From Casuarius casuarius (lineage: Eukaryota; Chordata; Aves; Casuariiformes; Casuariidae): 64,000 nucleotides of DNA. The stretch covers positions 2,318,708-2,382,707 of the forward strand of contig PTFA01000087.1 in the NCBI GenBank assembly GCA_003342895.1, in the 5' to 3' direction. The notes under the pieces were generated by a model that was not told the DNA's origin, made no database searches, and was given only the letters and a program-made list of their open reading frames with translations. Shown here in pieces: positions 22,923 through 35,893 of the stretch (the first letter of the stretch is position 1; each line of letters opens with the position of its first letter). The position numbers were made by a program, and so were the translations under genes.

Positions 22923-25900
22923 GTAAGTTTCATGTGGTCATCACATTTTATTTAATCTTTTTTTTTTCTGCCTGGCTGGGGACCAGCCTAAAGGCTTAGA
23001 AACTTTTCTGCTACTAACTGAGTGCTACCAAAAACCTTGACCTGTGTAGAAATGGCATCTTCTGTCTACTGCAGATGTTTTAGTTGATTGTATTCTGGTA
23101 ATTCCACAAAAAAAGGGTATCAAATCAAGCCTCTAGGTGTTGTGATGACGATAAGGATTGGAAAGAAAAAAGAAAATAGCAATCTTCCTCTCTTTCACAA
23201 TTCCCTTTTCTCCTCCAGTTGTCTCTAAATTGTGTGCTGGGCATGTAAATAATATATCTTTTCCAAATAGCTCTTCTGAGTTTTTTAAGCTAAGACTTAT
23301 TACACATAGATATGATGTGCTACTGCAGTCAGGCATTATGGTTTTATCAGTGTAAGATGAAAGGATCATGTAGCTACTGAGGATACGGACATACGATCAA
23401 ATGGGAGCACATTACAGTGGCTGCAGAAGTTAGCACCTGTCAGCTGGGCCGCTGCAACTATCTACATTTATGCTCTTGTCCACTCTCATTCTGCCACAGA
23501 GAGATAAGATGCTTTAGCTGTCAAGCAGCATGTTCCTTGGTTTTCCCATTTGTAAAATGAGGACAATAAAAATAACCACTTTTCTCTAGAATTTTGAAAA
23601 CCCTGAATGAAAAATGCTGTATATTAAGTAGCCGTAGACTGTTACGTCTGAGTCTGCAGAAATGCAGCAGCCTCTGGGAGTAAATAGTTCTTGATGCCAC
23701 AGTAAGATTGTTTTCAGGCATGGGTAAGAATAATCAAAAAGACCTGAAAGGAAACATTCCTATCACAATGAACTGTAGAGCCATGTCAGCTGCACCTGCA
23801 GTGGGAGACCCAGTTTAAGCCCATGGCTTTAGAGGCAGGCTTCTGCCTGCAAAAATGGTCTCACTACCTCCCATTCCCCAGCAATGTGGTCCTCCCACCT
23901 GCCTTGTGCCAATACTAGTACTTGTGTTCCTGCCCAGTGATCCGGGTCAGGGAGCTTCAGCCTGACAAAAGCCTGATCAGTTGCACACAGGCACGTGAGA
24001 GCTGCTGGCAGCACAAGGGAGGGGAAGGGAAGAGCGGCTGGGAATGAAACGGGCGTAGACCCTTCCTTTCATCAGTGACTGCATTTCTGAAATCTCAATC
24101 TGTGGACTCTATCGTGCAGGTAAAAATAACACAGGCTTCCAATAAAGATGTCACTAATGGTGTCAATGATGAGGGAAAAAAATGTATTACCACAGGAGAT
24201 GCAGTTTCTTTAAAGAAACCTCTTTTCACACTGTTTGGAGACTCCTGTAATGTTTATAAACTTATTGGGGTCATCTTGCCATTTTTGGCCAGATAGTCTG
24301 ATTATTAAATAGGATACTGAAATATTCATATAGTCACTTTACATTTTTCACAGTAAAGCAAAAAATCCTTATTGTGCTCTGCATTATTAAAATAAGAAAT
24401 AGATAAATTCAATAGCATGGGTTAGTGTTTGTTAAATTTTAATGGGGGACATGAGGCTTCCTGGAGGACAATATCTGTCTTCTCATCCCTGGGTGCCTTG
24501 GGAATGGGGAAGGTCACAGTTTTGTCTGTTGAGTGTATGATTTGAAGATGACCTCTGGCATGAACAAAGCATCCATCTGGTCTTTTAGAATGCCAGTAGG
24601 TGGTTAAAATAACTTGAGAGACTAATGCAGTTTCTCCATGGAGAGCCACAGTTTGTCCACCATGTTATGGAAAAGCTGAACTTTTCTCACTTCCTTTATA
24701 TTAGGTGTATATAAAGTTCTCCCTTTGCTTCTGAGCCATTTTTTGAATAATAGTTGCTGTTACATATGTGATGTGGGACACTAAGCAGCATAAGCTTTTA
24801 ACAAAATATTTTGTTGGAAAGAGGCAGGGCTAAAAGCACAGTTCACAGAGTCCGGATGGGTTCAAAAACCATTTCTACAAACCTTTGAAGTTTTATAACA
24901 AATAGTTAAGGCGTTCAGACGGGTTCTCTCTGTCGGTGTAATCATTTCCCACTCATTTTCACCATACTTCAGTACAGTGCATACTATATGCTCGGTGATT
25001 TGTTTTTTCCCATAAGATCTTCAATATATAAGTGAAGATCGAAATATCTTATTAAGAAGTTACAGGATCCCCTTTAATATTCTAAGGATTCTCTTCCAAT
25101 ATTGTTTGGGCATTGTAGTGTTTATTTTGCCACTCAGCGTGGTTCATGTACATAAAAATATACATCTTTAAACCCATTATTTATAACAGTTATAAGGCTA
25201 AAATATAAAAAACACTGTATTATACCCATATGCTATACTGCTAGAAGACTAATAGGACTTTAACCTGAAGTTTTGAATGGTGAAATATTCATTTACAGTC
25301 ATGGAATCAATGATTTGTATGTGCAATATTATAAATAAGTGGCAGAATAAAGCAAGAAGACACAGTAAATTGGTAGCAACCAGATAGGTTGAGAGAGGAT
25401 ATGAACCACAGCTTTCCTAGACCTCAGTGCTTCTTTCACTCAGCTGTATTACTCTCTTGCATGAACTACCGAGCTACTCCTAAACTACTGCTTCTGAAAT
25501 ACTCTCCAGCTGCCACTGTGATAAACCTGATGTGTTCCCCCGGGAACCTTTTGGAAAACTCCCACGAAGGATAGGCAGGGTGCTTTGTGCAAGGGAGAAC
25601 AAGCAAGCCTTCAGAATGAGCTGAAGCTAATCTAATGAGAATGAAGGACTATCAAGTCCTTTATAGAGTAGACAGAGAAAAGTAAACTTGCCCAGCCAGT
25701 GAGAGTTATTCTTCTTTTGGTAAGAAAAGGCAAATAAATATGCTCAGGTGAGTTTAATTAAAAATATTTTAAATAAAAATTATTTAAGGCAGCCCTCAAA
25801 TATTTTTGTTTGTTTCCTCCCTTGTCTTAACCATTGCCTGTTCTGGAGTGTTTGGATACTTGATATGATGCCTTTCTGCTCTTACTGCAGGTTGTTGTTT

Positions 25901-26169
25901 ATTTGCATATTTATATATACACTTGGCACAAAAATGCAGGCTATTTTTGCCTTATTTAAAAAATTGCATTTTGTTTTTAAAACAATGGTAAATTTTTAAC
26001 CAAGTAGGGTTCCAGTAAAGGTTTTTTGTTTCTTCATGTATAAAATACCTGCGTGTAAAAGGTATATGGGTCTCAAGCATTTCCATGTAAATTGCTAAAT
26101 GGATACTAAAAAAGAAATCTGTTTGGAATGTTTAGCTTTGCTTAAGTAATATGAATTTTTGATTCTCAG
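22923..26169 (+). other. Intron 8, non-coding
   Basis: GT-AG intron of about 3.2 kb, AT-rich in its second half. No exon, repeat family or RNA gene is recognised. Confidence 0.75.
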
Positions 26170-26358
26170 GTGTTTTCTCTGTTTGATAAAGAAGATACTG
26201 GGGTAATTAAAACACTGGAATTTCGGCAGGTACTTGACCATTTCTGCTTTAAATTATCAGACAAACAATTCAGGCACCTTCTCAAGAACCTTAAACTTTG
26301 TGAAGATTTGACAGTAAACTGGAAGATTTTCCTGAAGAACATCAACCTCCACTCAGAG
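26170..26358 (+). CDS. EFCAB6: EFCAB6 exon 9 of window (EF-hand pair)
   Basis: Codes residues 424-486, phase 0 at both ends. The acceptor is ttgattctcag at 26169; the donor is gag|gtaaga at 26359. It reads VFSLFDKEDTGVIKTLEF. The loop D-K-E-D-T-G-V-I-K-T-L-E has Asp1, Glu3, Thr5, Gly6, Ile8 and the classical Glu12. The partner EF-hand, LKLCEDLTVNWKIFLKNI, lacks the ligands. The frame is also open on the opposite strand over this interval, but only the plus frame has EF-hand motifs and matching splice sites. Confidence 0.94.
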
Positions 26359-29300
26359 GTAAGAATAGCTACCAAGCTATAAGATATTTCTTTTAAAGAT
26401 AAGATCTAATGCGTTAAAAGTGACTGTCTAACTAAGCACGTAAATTCACGTATCTTTCTGTTGATCTCTCTTGAACTCCATAAAGTCCTGACCTCCTTAT
26501 AAATTGTTCTCCGAGGTTAAGCCTTGCACTTAGTTATAGGTCTGTACATGTGGCAAGCTGAAAGCATGACCACAGATGCAGCCAAATTGCCCCAAATGGA
26601 CGATGTAGGACCCAAATATGCCCGATGAATTTTGTTCCCCAACCTGGTAGGTGTTGTATGAGCAGGGGGTGAACGGAGTGGGAAGCGCACCAGGTTCTTG
26701 GTGCCAAACAGTAATAGCAGTGTACATGTAGCAGGAAGAGGTGATAGTACATAGACGTAAGTATGGGGGACCTAAGTATGGAGAAAATGTTGACTGCAGT
26801 CATAGAATCTTCTGCTGCTCTGATATGCATCTTGCAACAACTCAAAGTATAGAGACCAAAATTCACTTTATAGTTAACTGTGCCACACTCGCCCAAACTT
26901 TTTCTCTGTGGCAGAGGTTTATGTCTGCAGTGTCTCACTCTGTCTAGTTCACTTGGTGCAGATTGCAGGAACAGATACTTCAGTTCATGCTCACGTCCTT
27001 TCATAAGTGCAGAAATCCTCACTGAACTTGTAAATAGCAGGAGCATATTGAAAGGTGCAGGTAAAAGCAGTCTCTCTCCTATTTTAATTTCACAGTCCTT
27101 CCTTTTCCTCTAGTTTCTCCCATCTTAGGCCGCCTTACCCAGCGGCAAGTGGGTGTAAGTAGGTCTGAGTGTAAAGGAATACAAATGACATTACCTTGCA
27201 GTTCGTTTCTGAATTTGGCTGAGCATGTGAAAGCCACATTCTAGCAGTTTACATAGCAGTTCTAAAAAAGCTAAGTAGTAGCCTGCATCTTAGGTTCTAA
27301 GAAGTAACTATATTTCACTTTCAAAATATATGCTTGAAGCACAAATAAAATGAGAAAAATAATAATCATGGCCCAATGGGAAACCATATAAAAAGCCTAC
27401 TGCTTTATTACCATGGCAATAACAGAATGTTGTGCAAAGCAAATCCATATAGAACTATATGGTAATTAAATCCTGTGTCATAAAGCAGAAACTGAAAAAC
27501 CAGTGAGGTCTTTATCTCAGTCTGTTAATAACCCGAGTCAAAAAGTCTGTTCGGCTTTAAATAACTGCAGGGCTTCAGTGATTCATGAGAGGAAAGAGAG
27601 GGACCACAGGTCTCAAATGAAGGAGGACCCATAAACCGCTTCAAAATGTTTGTAATATGTTATAACTTTTTGAATGTGTTATAGACTTTATACATGCGTG
27701 TCAGTTACCAATAGGCATAGATTTACCAGAGTGTTTATTATAAGTGTAGTTTCGTTCAAAATTTTATAAGGTTGCTTAAATGTATTTTATTCTCTGTAAA
27801 TTTAGCATTAATATTTATAGTAGTGCAACTGTTACTTTGTCCTTAGTGGCAGGACTACATTTAATTATAGTTACTTAAAAAATAGTTGGGGATTTTTAAA
27901 TATTTATATTTTCAGCTTATTAATATTAAAATGCAATCTTAACAGATATAATAGATTACATAGTTCTCAAGTGAAAAACACTGGAATGCTTTGTATAGGT
28001 TAGAAAATGCTGCATTTCCCCTTTATCCTGCTTTTATGCTGATATAATTCCAGTAAATTTCAGCTAAGTCATACCAGCACAAAGACCAATTGTATGGAAT
28101 ATAAAATATCTGTATAATTATTTTAAGAATGTATTTGTGTGCTGTAATATTGACCCATTAGCAGGCTTGCATGTTAACTTCAGAATAGGTAACTATTTTT
28201 GTTAGGAAAGATTTTGCTGTAATGCCTCTTCATTTTCCAAGTAGGTGCTAAGCCTTCATAACAACTTGAACAAGCTGTGCACTCCCAGGATCAGACTCTG
28301 CAAGAGTGTACATTTTAACTCGAAATCTCTTTAACAGTCCTTCAAGACCCTGAGTACTTTCCACCTCAACTTAGCAGAAAATAAGGCACCTCCACATCTT
28401 TCAGGAGGTGCTTGGTCCATGAAAGGAGTGGAGCTTGTACTACTTCTTTTGGTATAACACATTCTCCTTGAACACTTTTCTGTGCTGTGTCATGGGTAGC
28501 GGGGATAAATCCATCATTTAAATCCCAAATTAACCCACATGGGAACATTTTTTAAAAGACAAAACAATTATGAACTAGGTTCACAGTGCTGGTTTAGCTT
28601 CCAGATGCTCTCAAATCTCACGCTTTTCCATTGGAGTTCAAACCAAAATTCCCCACGACTTTGCAATTTCATCCCACCCTGGCTTCACACATATCCCTGG
28701 GCTCCTGTGCAGGTTCTAAGAGAAGGCTGGTTGTTAAATTATTCACTTCATCCAAACATGCTACAATTTTGGCCTGTAAAGTATGTAACTAAATTAATGA
28801 GGTATGCAACTCATTCAGGCACATTAGGAAAACTTATCATTACACTATACAATTTGATCACTGAAGTATATTAAAAAGTAACAAGTAAAGTATGCAGCTT
28901 GATCATTAAAGTATGGAAAATTTACTGAACTAGTAAAGTATGAGCCTGGGATGACTTTTGTCTCAAATGGCACCTCATAAATAAAACCCACAACCACAAA
29001 GGCAAACATTCACAAGCCCAAAAGCCATACTGGTTTAAATTGTACTTTAAGCTTAGAAAAGAGCTGAATAAGGAGAGATGAAAAAATATTGCAGAAATTA
29101 TTTCTAAATGTTTTATGTGTCGTGCAGATCTTTTGATGGCTCTGACATATGCTAATGAGCTTTGCATTCTGATTAATTCTCTAGAATACACACTATAGCA
29201 TTTGTAGGTCTGGTCTGATTTACATGAATAGGGCTCCCGCTGAATCACAGCTCTGTAGGGCTATACTATACAAAAATAGAACTAAAGAAATGTAAAGTAT

Positions 29301-32300
29301 TTTAAGCAATATGATTGTAGCTCAGTATTCAGGTAAGAAAGAACTGTGATTACGTTACTTAACCCTGATGTTACTAACCAACTGCAGAAGAACTGAGAAA
29401 GGAAACAGACAGAGAGGATATTGTCTTAGGTGGGATGCTGTTAACCACCAGTGGACCCTCTGAAGTTACTGGAAAAATCCAGACCCTGAAGCTGGGAATC
29501 TGCATCACGAACCTTTCTTGGCTGCCAGTCTTATGATTAATAAGGCCTAAGTGGAGCTCTTGTACATTAAATTAAGTGGCTAATACAGTCTGGCCTAATG
29601 GAAGTAGCAGCTGGGAATCAGACACCTCTTTCCCCCTAAGAAAATAGCTCACACTGGGAAAAGACGTTTGAACATATTTCCGTTGGGGAAGGTAAAAAAT
29701 AAAGAACGCGTGTTAAAAGCTGTAGTTCAGGGAGTGCTGGTCAGGTCTAGAACAGCAAGGTTTTTACACCGAATCAGCAGCACAAATATGGGGAATATGT
29801 GAGAAAAGGAGGGCTTGTGATCAGGGCCAAGTACTTTGCTGTTTTGCCTTCCTGGAGCTGTCGCTGCTGAGTACATGTGCTGCAAGCTTAGTAAACCTTG
29901 AACTGTCAAGTCCAGCAGTGAGGAGAAAGAGAGCAGGTCAAGCTGAGGAGGTGGCAGAGAGAACGAACAGACCATGGCTCTTGCCCATTCAAGGGCAGGA
30001 ATTCAGCTCACAAGGGATTTGCTGGCATGTGTCTTTCAGCTAACAAAGGGAATTACTGGAGTGAGCAGGAACATAGTCAATAAAAGTTTTTGTTTAGAAA
30101 AACGTGATTTCATCAAAAATGATGAAATTTGGAGATCACTTTGATTTCCAGGATTTTTTTGCAGAAAAATTTGCAGAACAATTCAATATTGGATCAGGTA
30201 TTTCATTTAGCCTTGTCCTGAACTTCCTGTTTCCACCCCGAATCCTCCATTTTTGTTTGTGCTTAGCTTTCTGTTCTGAGTTTTCCTGCAGTCTGTCTCA
30301 TACTGCAGAGCGCCTTCTTGACCAGCTGAGTGCATCTTATTTTCAGCCAGTTCTGTCTAATCTGTCTGCATGCAAAACTGCAGGCGTGTTTGCTTCCTTC
30401 CTTTCCTTCTCTGTTCTCAGTAATGAAGAAAATAGTCTAATGAAAGTACCAGGAGGAAACAATAGTTTCCTATTCTGCAGCCAAAACTGGTCAGAAAGTT
30501 TCATTTCTTAAAACAAAATCCCTGACAAACTACTTCGGCCCTCTTGAAATGCACCTTTTGGAATTTAAGTTCCACTGAAAAAGGAAAAAAAAAGGTGATT
30601 TTGCCCTTATTTAGCGGCAGAAAACAAAATTTTAAAACAGAAAATAGTTCCTTGGGATGGAAGTGCCTTTCTGGGTTGCTCTACATTTAACAAAAGAGGA
30701 GGGAAAGGAGAAAGTAGGGATAATGGTTTTGAGAACAGGCCATCAAGTATGTTGCATGTGCGGCAGCCTCTCTGCTGTTGTCGAGCCCTGCTAGACACTG
30801 CCGTGGGGAGAGGGGAGTAGGGAGCAATCGCTCTGGTGCCTGCTTCTCTGTCCTGTGCTATGTAGATCCATCTCTGCTCTGCGGAGGACACTGTTCCACT
30901 GTTGCTTTAGGTGGCTGGCTGGATGTTGTGCAACAGCAGGGGTTAGGTTCAGCTGAGTTTACCCCTTTTTCCTGGGAATATTTAGCTGCCTTCTCACCAT
31001 TTAGCACTAGCCAAGTTGCAGGTAGATCTTGCCCAGTGTCATTTGCCTACATTTTCTCTGTGGTTTTTGTTGAGTGAAGGCATGAATCACTGCTTATTTT
31101 ATGCTTACCTTTTATCTAAAGAGAAGTACTTCGTAGGCCTACCTCTCCCTGTTGGAGGATATTCTTAAGGACAGTGTAAGACTAAACAGAGAGGAAAGGA
31201 GAAAAAGAAAAAAAACTAAAGAGAAGGCACAGCAAAAATCTAGAGAAGATAACATGGGCAAAGGTGAAAGTTAGGAGATAGGGGAAGAGAGAGTTGAATG
31301 GAGTGAGAATTTGGAGGAAGGAGTGACACATCTGAAGAAACAAACCCAGAGATACTGAACCAAAACTCTGATTTCTGTGCAAGGCTCTAGGAGATGAAGG
31401 AGCTACTGTAGGAGACTGTAGGGCTCAGGGGAACAGACTCTCTGGTTTCCCCATGTCAAAAAACCTGGACTTCTGCAGGCCCCCACCAGCTCCTGGCTAA
31501 CCTGTCTGCCTGTTTCCTTTGGTCCTTTTGGTCCTTTTATCAAAAGTTATCCCCACCAGAGGCCGGTGTGCAGGTCTTCCCACAGGGAAGTTATTCAATG
31601 TAGAGTGATTCAAGCAGGAAAATTAACATAACCTCAGATAGTTTTCATCCTCCTGTGAAATTCAAACTGGCATCTGAGAGGCAAAATGCATCTTTTCAAA
31701 CTTCACAAACAAATCAAATTTCACACTTGCAGCTCCTCCTATTCATAGCCTGATCCTTTAGGACACCCTGGAGAAGTAAGCGTGAAAGAGTGATGTCCTA
31801 TACTATTCGCATTTGCACTACTAGGTGTGGCACGATTGGGTAGCTTACACATAAAAATAGACAATATAGTGCTATATTGCTTAACATTTTGTATTTTTTT
31901 AATATCATAGCTATTTTAATTACATTAAGAGGAATGAGGCATTTTTCTGGGCAAGGAAAAGGTTGGTAAGTGAGCCATCTTTGACTCAGTGTGTCAAATC
32001 ATTTTATCAAATCATTGTATCCCATTACAAATTCTAAACACTACCAAGAGTATTTATTTTATCGTGGAAAATAAAGAACCTCAGAACTTGAATTTGTCTG
32101 TTGCAAACAGTTGGTCAAAAGGAAAATGGTACATTACAGAAGGACCCTCAATGGAGTTTTCATCTTTTAATTATAATTGCATTTAATATTGCAAGCTCTT
32201 GTTGCACATCATCTATCAAATCCTCAACAGGCATAAATCAGCACTCAGGTTAATGGAGCCAGGCTGATCATTGCCAGATGAGGATACAGCTCTCCTTGTA

Positions 32301-35300
32301 ACCCAGTGACAAACACAAGCTTCTCTGTAACACTGGAACTTTTAAATCAGAATCTGAAAGCTAGAACTGGCTGGCTGGTGAATTGCCAGTTATTTGAACA
32401 CTAGAACAAAATGCATTTCCACCCCAGTCCACACTTAGGCAACTAACTCTGCTGCTTCCACATGTTGTTAGGGAAGACTCTTTTATGGAAAATAACGGGA
32501 AGATATGTGTCATTAGGGACAGGCCCATGGGCTAAGCACACAAGCTTCTAAAACTGTGTAAACTGTCAACAGGATGATTACTTCTAGCAAAGGTCATCCT
32601 CATGCACAAAGAGGAAAATGCATCCTTTTTCAGGGGAAAGATACAGGGGGCTTCTTGTGTAAGCAGTTTCCCAAGACCTTTGCCTTCTGATCATCCCCAG
32701 ACAGGGAGAGAGGTCAGACTTGCGGTAGGGCAGAGAACAGGACCAAAGAAATTGTAATTTATCTTGATGTACCGATTTACTTTATAATTAAAAATTTCTC
32801 TTAATAGATAGATCTTCCAAACACAGGAAGGAGCTGCAGGAATGGAGCTTCACTGAGCAGGTGTGGGTGGTGGAGCCTTCTTTTATTACTAATCAGCATA
32901 GTTATGCCATTTATAGAAAAGGACATGAGGCTGTGCACAGAACTTTCTAAAGAGGAAAAAAAACAGCCCTACTTTGAGCAGCAAGTGATCTACATTGAGT
33001 GGCTCATGAGAAAAGCCTCACAATAATGCCACCTCGCTCTTGGTGAAAGTGGATTTGCATGGTCCTCCCAATGCTCTCTCTGATTCTGCTAGGAGGGGTG
33101 GGAAGGCAGTGAAGAGCCGTGAGATGTGCCAGAGGCCTCCTGCCTGCTCAGATGCTCCCCAGGGTCCAGGTGCTGAACGGGACAATCAAGCGCCCCAGCC
33201 ACCACAGCCCCAGGGCACCAGGCGGCAACTAGGGGTGGTGTGTGGCAGGTAGTTTTTCCTGAGAAGCCACAGAGCAGGAGCAGTCTACAGAGGCTTGGTC
33301 TCTATATTCCGAAATAATATAAATGAAAGGGTTTGATGGGATGAGTGAAGAAAATTGCAGTGAACATCAGAAAATCAGGTAAAAGAGAAGTAAGCCCTTT
33401 TCTTTCTTTCCAAGTAAAACTCTTCTATGAATAAGGACATAAACTGCACAGCTCTGAAGCAGATTAATTCGTGTTACTCCTTTTACTCAGGAGGTTAAAC
33501 CGAGACGCAGCAAAGCTAAGAAATGTACCCACACTGTGTATCATGTTAGTATCAGAAACAGAAATGGCACTTAAATATCCAGATCCCCAGGCCAGAGCCC
33601 GAAATTTTAGGTTCTCGCTCCGTTATTTCAGCTATAGGTGATTATTTGAGTTCTAGATGATACAGCTATAAGTACACACTGAATATATAGTAGACATGCA
33701 ATGCAATAACTGAATAGAAAAGATTTTCTAGTTTTCAGTCTGTGCTTTAAAGAACAAGTGATCATTTTTTTATATTGACTTTCTAACAGTCTTAAGATCA
33801 AAGTGGATGAGGTCTCATGAAATAAACAAAAAGCTCTTGAAATTAGATAAATTGGGAAAGCTTGCGCTTTCAAAGTACGTTTCTTTAAAAGATTGCAGGC
33901 AGTAATATTTTCCCTAAGTCTTTGGCTTTATTAGAATAATTAAAAACAGAGATGCAGTGCTTTTTCGCTTTTCAGAATGTCAGAAACGCGGCAAGTGTGC
34001 CCTGTGCTGTACTGTGCCTGGCAATCTTCATTTCCTGACAACAGCATGGACTTGATTCCACGTCTGCATGCATAATTCCACTTCTCATATTTCTTCTCTT
34101 AATAATACAGCTGTAATACCTATCCTGCTGATATGTTTTATGTAAAGCATGGTTAATACTGAAAAGTGTTATTTGCATCTGAAGATAGTGGAGTCTTTTC
34201 TGATTAGGAGACAGATTTCTTGTAGTTCTGTAAGAAACGTATTTTCTTTTCCATTCAGTTATAATAATCATGTGAGAAGTGACAAGGAAACAGGAGCGCA
34301 GGACCAAAAGCCATCTGTTTCTCTTTTGGTATTTCATATTGCATGGAGCAGGAAGGTGGCAAAGCCTATATGCTTAAACTTAGAGGTATAAAATATAATA
34401 GCAACATTTAACATCCTGCAAAGAAATACCTTTGAAGCAAAAACAGATTTTTTCTTTGTTTTTTAAGCAGGATGTGTTACCACAGCTATAGTAAAACTGG
34501 CTGCCACTTCTGTTTATGAAAATTTTGCTTTCAAGATATTTTACATATTTAGTTTAAACAGTGCACTGGGTGGAAAGTTGGCTTCCATTTCTGAAAACAA
34601 GTAGTTTCTTTTCATAATTCTGATATGCTTTGTTTTTATTATTATTCCACATTGTGCTGTTGAGACTAATTTTGTAAGTAAAACTTGGTTCTACTTTAAA
34701 AACTGAAATTTGCTGCTGTTTCTAGAGGTAGAAAGTGAATGTTGAATAGACTTCATTGATGCTTACTTTTATGAAATGTAGCTTTTTGCAAGCGCAGTGG
34801 GATTTTGGTGTTCTCAATATGTCCATACAAAAACCAAGTACTTTTTTACTCTGTAAATGGTTTATTCCAGGCAATCATATTTTGTAGTTTTTGTTTCTGC
34901 TTGCCATACGAACTTCTACTGGATTTACTCACAGTGTGGATTTTCACCCTGCAGAATGCATAATGGGCAGTTTAGTTAGTAATGAGGTTTAATGGTGGAT
35001 TTTAAAAGCAATACACTGCTGTTGGATTTGAGAGCCAGACACTGAAAAAAAAAGGATTGTGTGCATCTTGCTCTAGCATTAACACAGTTTTACCGAACCG
35101 CTTCCCCCCTTTCACCTTACACATACGTACATTTGCAGCCTTCAACTGCTATGGATAACCAGGTAAAAAAATACTACAGTAAATACAACTGGAATTTAGA
35201 CATGAAGGGGAAATAATTGCCCTCTCCTTCATTTCAGGACTGATGACCCTTTTAAAGCAATGAGATTTCCACCGTGTGCTAAAGATTATTCAGAGAAGAA

Positions 35301-35680
35301 TACATCTGGGATATTTGGGCTAGTTAGCACTCAATTCTGTTTTTCTGCATTAATAGAATAGCCCTCTTTGTAAGATCACCCAATTTTTTAGACCTTTGTA
35401 AAAGTTTAGGTCAGTCTTGGAATTCTGTGCTTTTGTTGGCCTGTCACCAGTTGGATCCTGTTTATAGAGTTCTCTTTTCTCCCTTTAACTACTTTTATAT
35501 GGCCCCTTTTCTCTTTTGTGGTCTAAGCCAGAATTCCTGGAAGGAGGTTTTACTGCCTGCAGGATCTCTAAGGCCGCCTTCTCCATGGACTTTTCCCTCT
35601 CCGACTGGCTGAATGCCACACCATGATTGATAATTTATTCGGTGGATCCATTAGTGATTCTGTGTGTATGTTTTGTCTAG
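26359..35680 (+). other. Intron 9, non-coding (about 9.3 kb, longest)
   Basis: The flanking exons are phase 0 to phase 0, so any extra symmetric exon inside could not be excluded by frame alone. I saw none with EF-hand features and good splice sites. An irregular repeat cluster lies at 28776-28945. The minus ORF 26534-27046 (170 codons) and the plus ORF 30104-30511 (135 codons) show no family motif and are treated as chance. No transposon is recognised. Confidence 0.6.
28776..28945. repeat. Irregular cluster of taaagtatg motifs
   Basis: The motif (g/t)taaagtatg occurs at 28776, 28885, 28906 and 28933. ttgatca followed by (c/t)t(g/a)aagtat occurs twice, 45 bases apart (28854 and 28899). This suggests a decayed short tandem repeat in intron 9. 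Confidence 0.5.
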
Positions 35681-35893
35681 ACTGAGGAAGGGCAAAAAGT
35701 CATTCTACCTAAATCTTCTCGGGAGCTGTCAAAGAAAGGCATCCTCTCCCGGATACAAGAAGTAGTGACTGCTCGCTTTAACACAATTGCAAAAGAGTTT
35801 AAAGATATTGACTCTTCAAAAGATAGCACGGTATCGAAAGAGGAGTTCTGGGATATATGTAACCGACATTTTTTGCTGCTGACTGAAGAACAA
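35681..35893 (+). CDS. EFCAB6: EFCAB6 exon 10 of window (EF-hand)
   Basis: Codes residues 487-557, phase 0 at both ends. The acceptor is ttttgtctag at 35680; the donor is caa|gtaaga at 35894. It starts with a polar linker (TEEGQKVILPKSSRELSKKG), then the helix ILSRIQEVVTARFNTIAKEF. The loop D-S-S-K-D-S-T-V-S-K-E-E has good positions 1/3/5/12, but Ser replaces the structural Gly at position 6. The exit helix FWDICNRHFLLLTEEQ runs directly into exon 11, which supplies the second hand of the pair. Confidence 0.93.

Noticed and set aside
26534..27046. 170-codon minus-strand ORF in intron 9
   Set aside because: No recognisable family, Cys/His/Leu scatter, an overlapping plus-strand ORF, and a position inside an intron of EFCAB6.
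30104..30511. 135-codon plus ORF starting with an EFCAB6-like acidic/aromatic stretch (GDHFDFQDFFAEKFAEQF)
   Set aside because: It looks protein-like at first and has an AG before and a GT after a sub-segment, but no in-phase symmetric exon with EF-hand features can be cut from it. The rest is Ser/Leu/Phe-rich noise.
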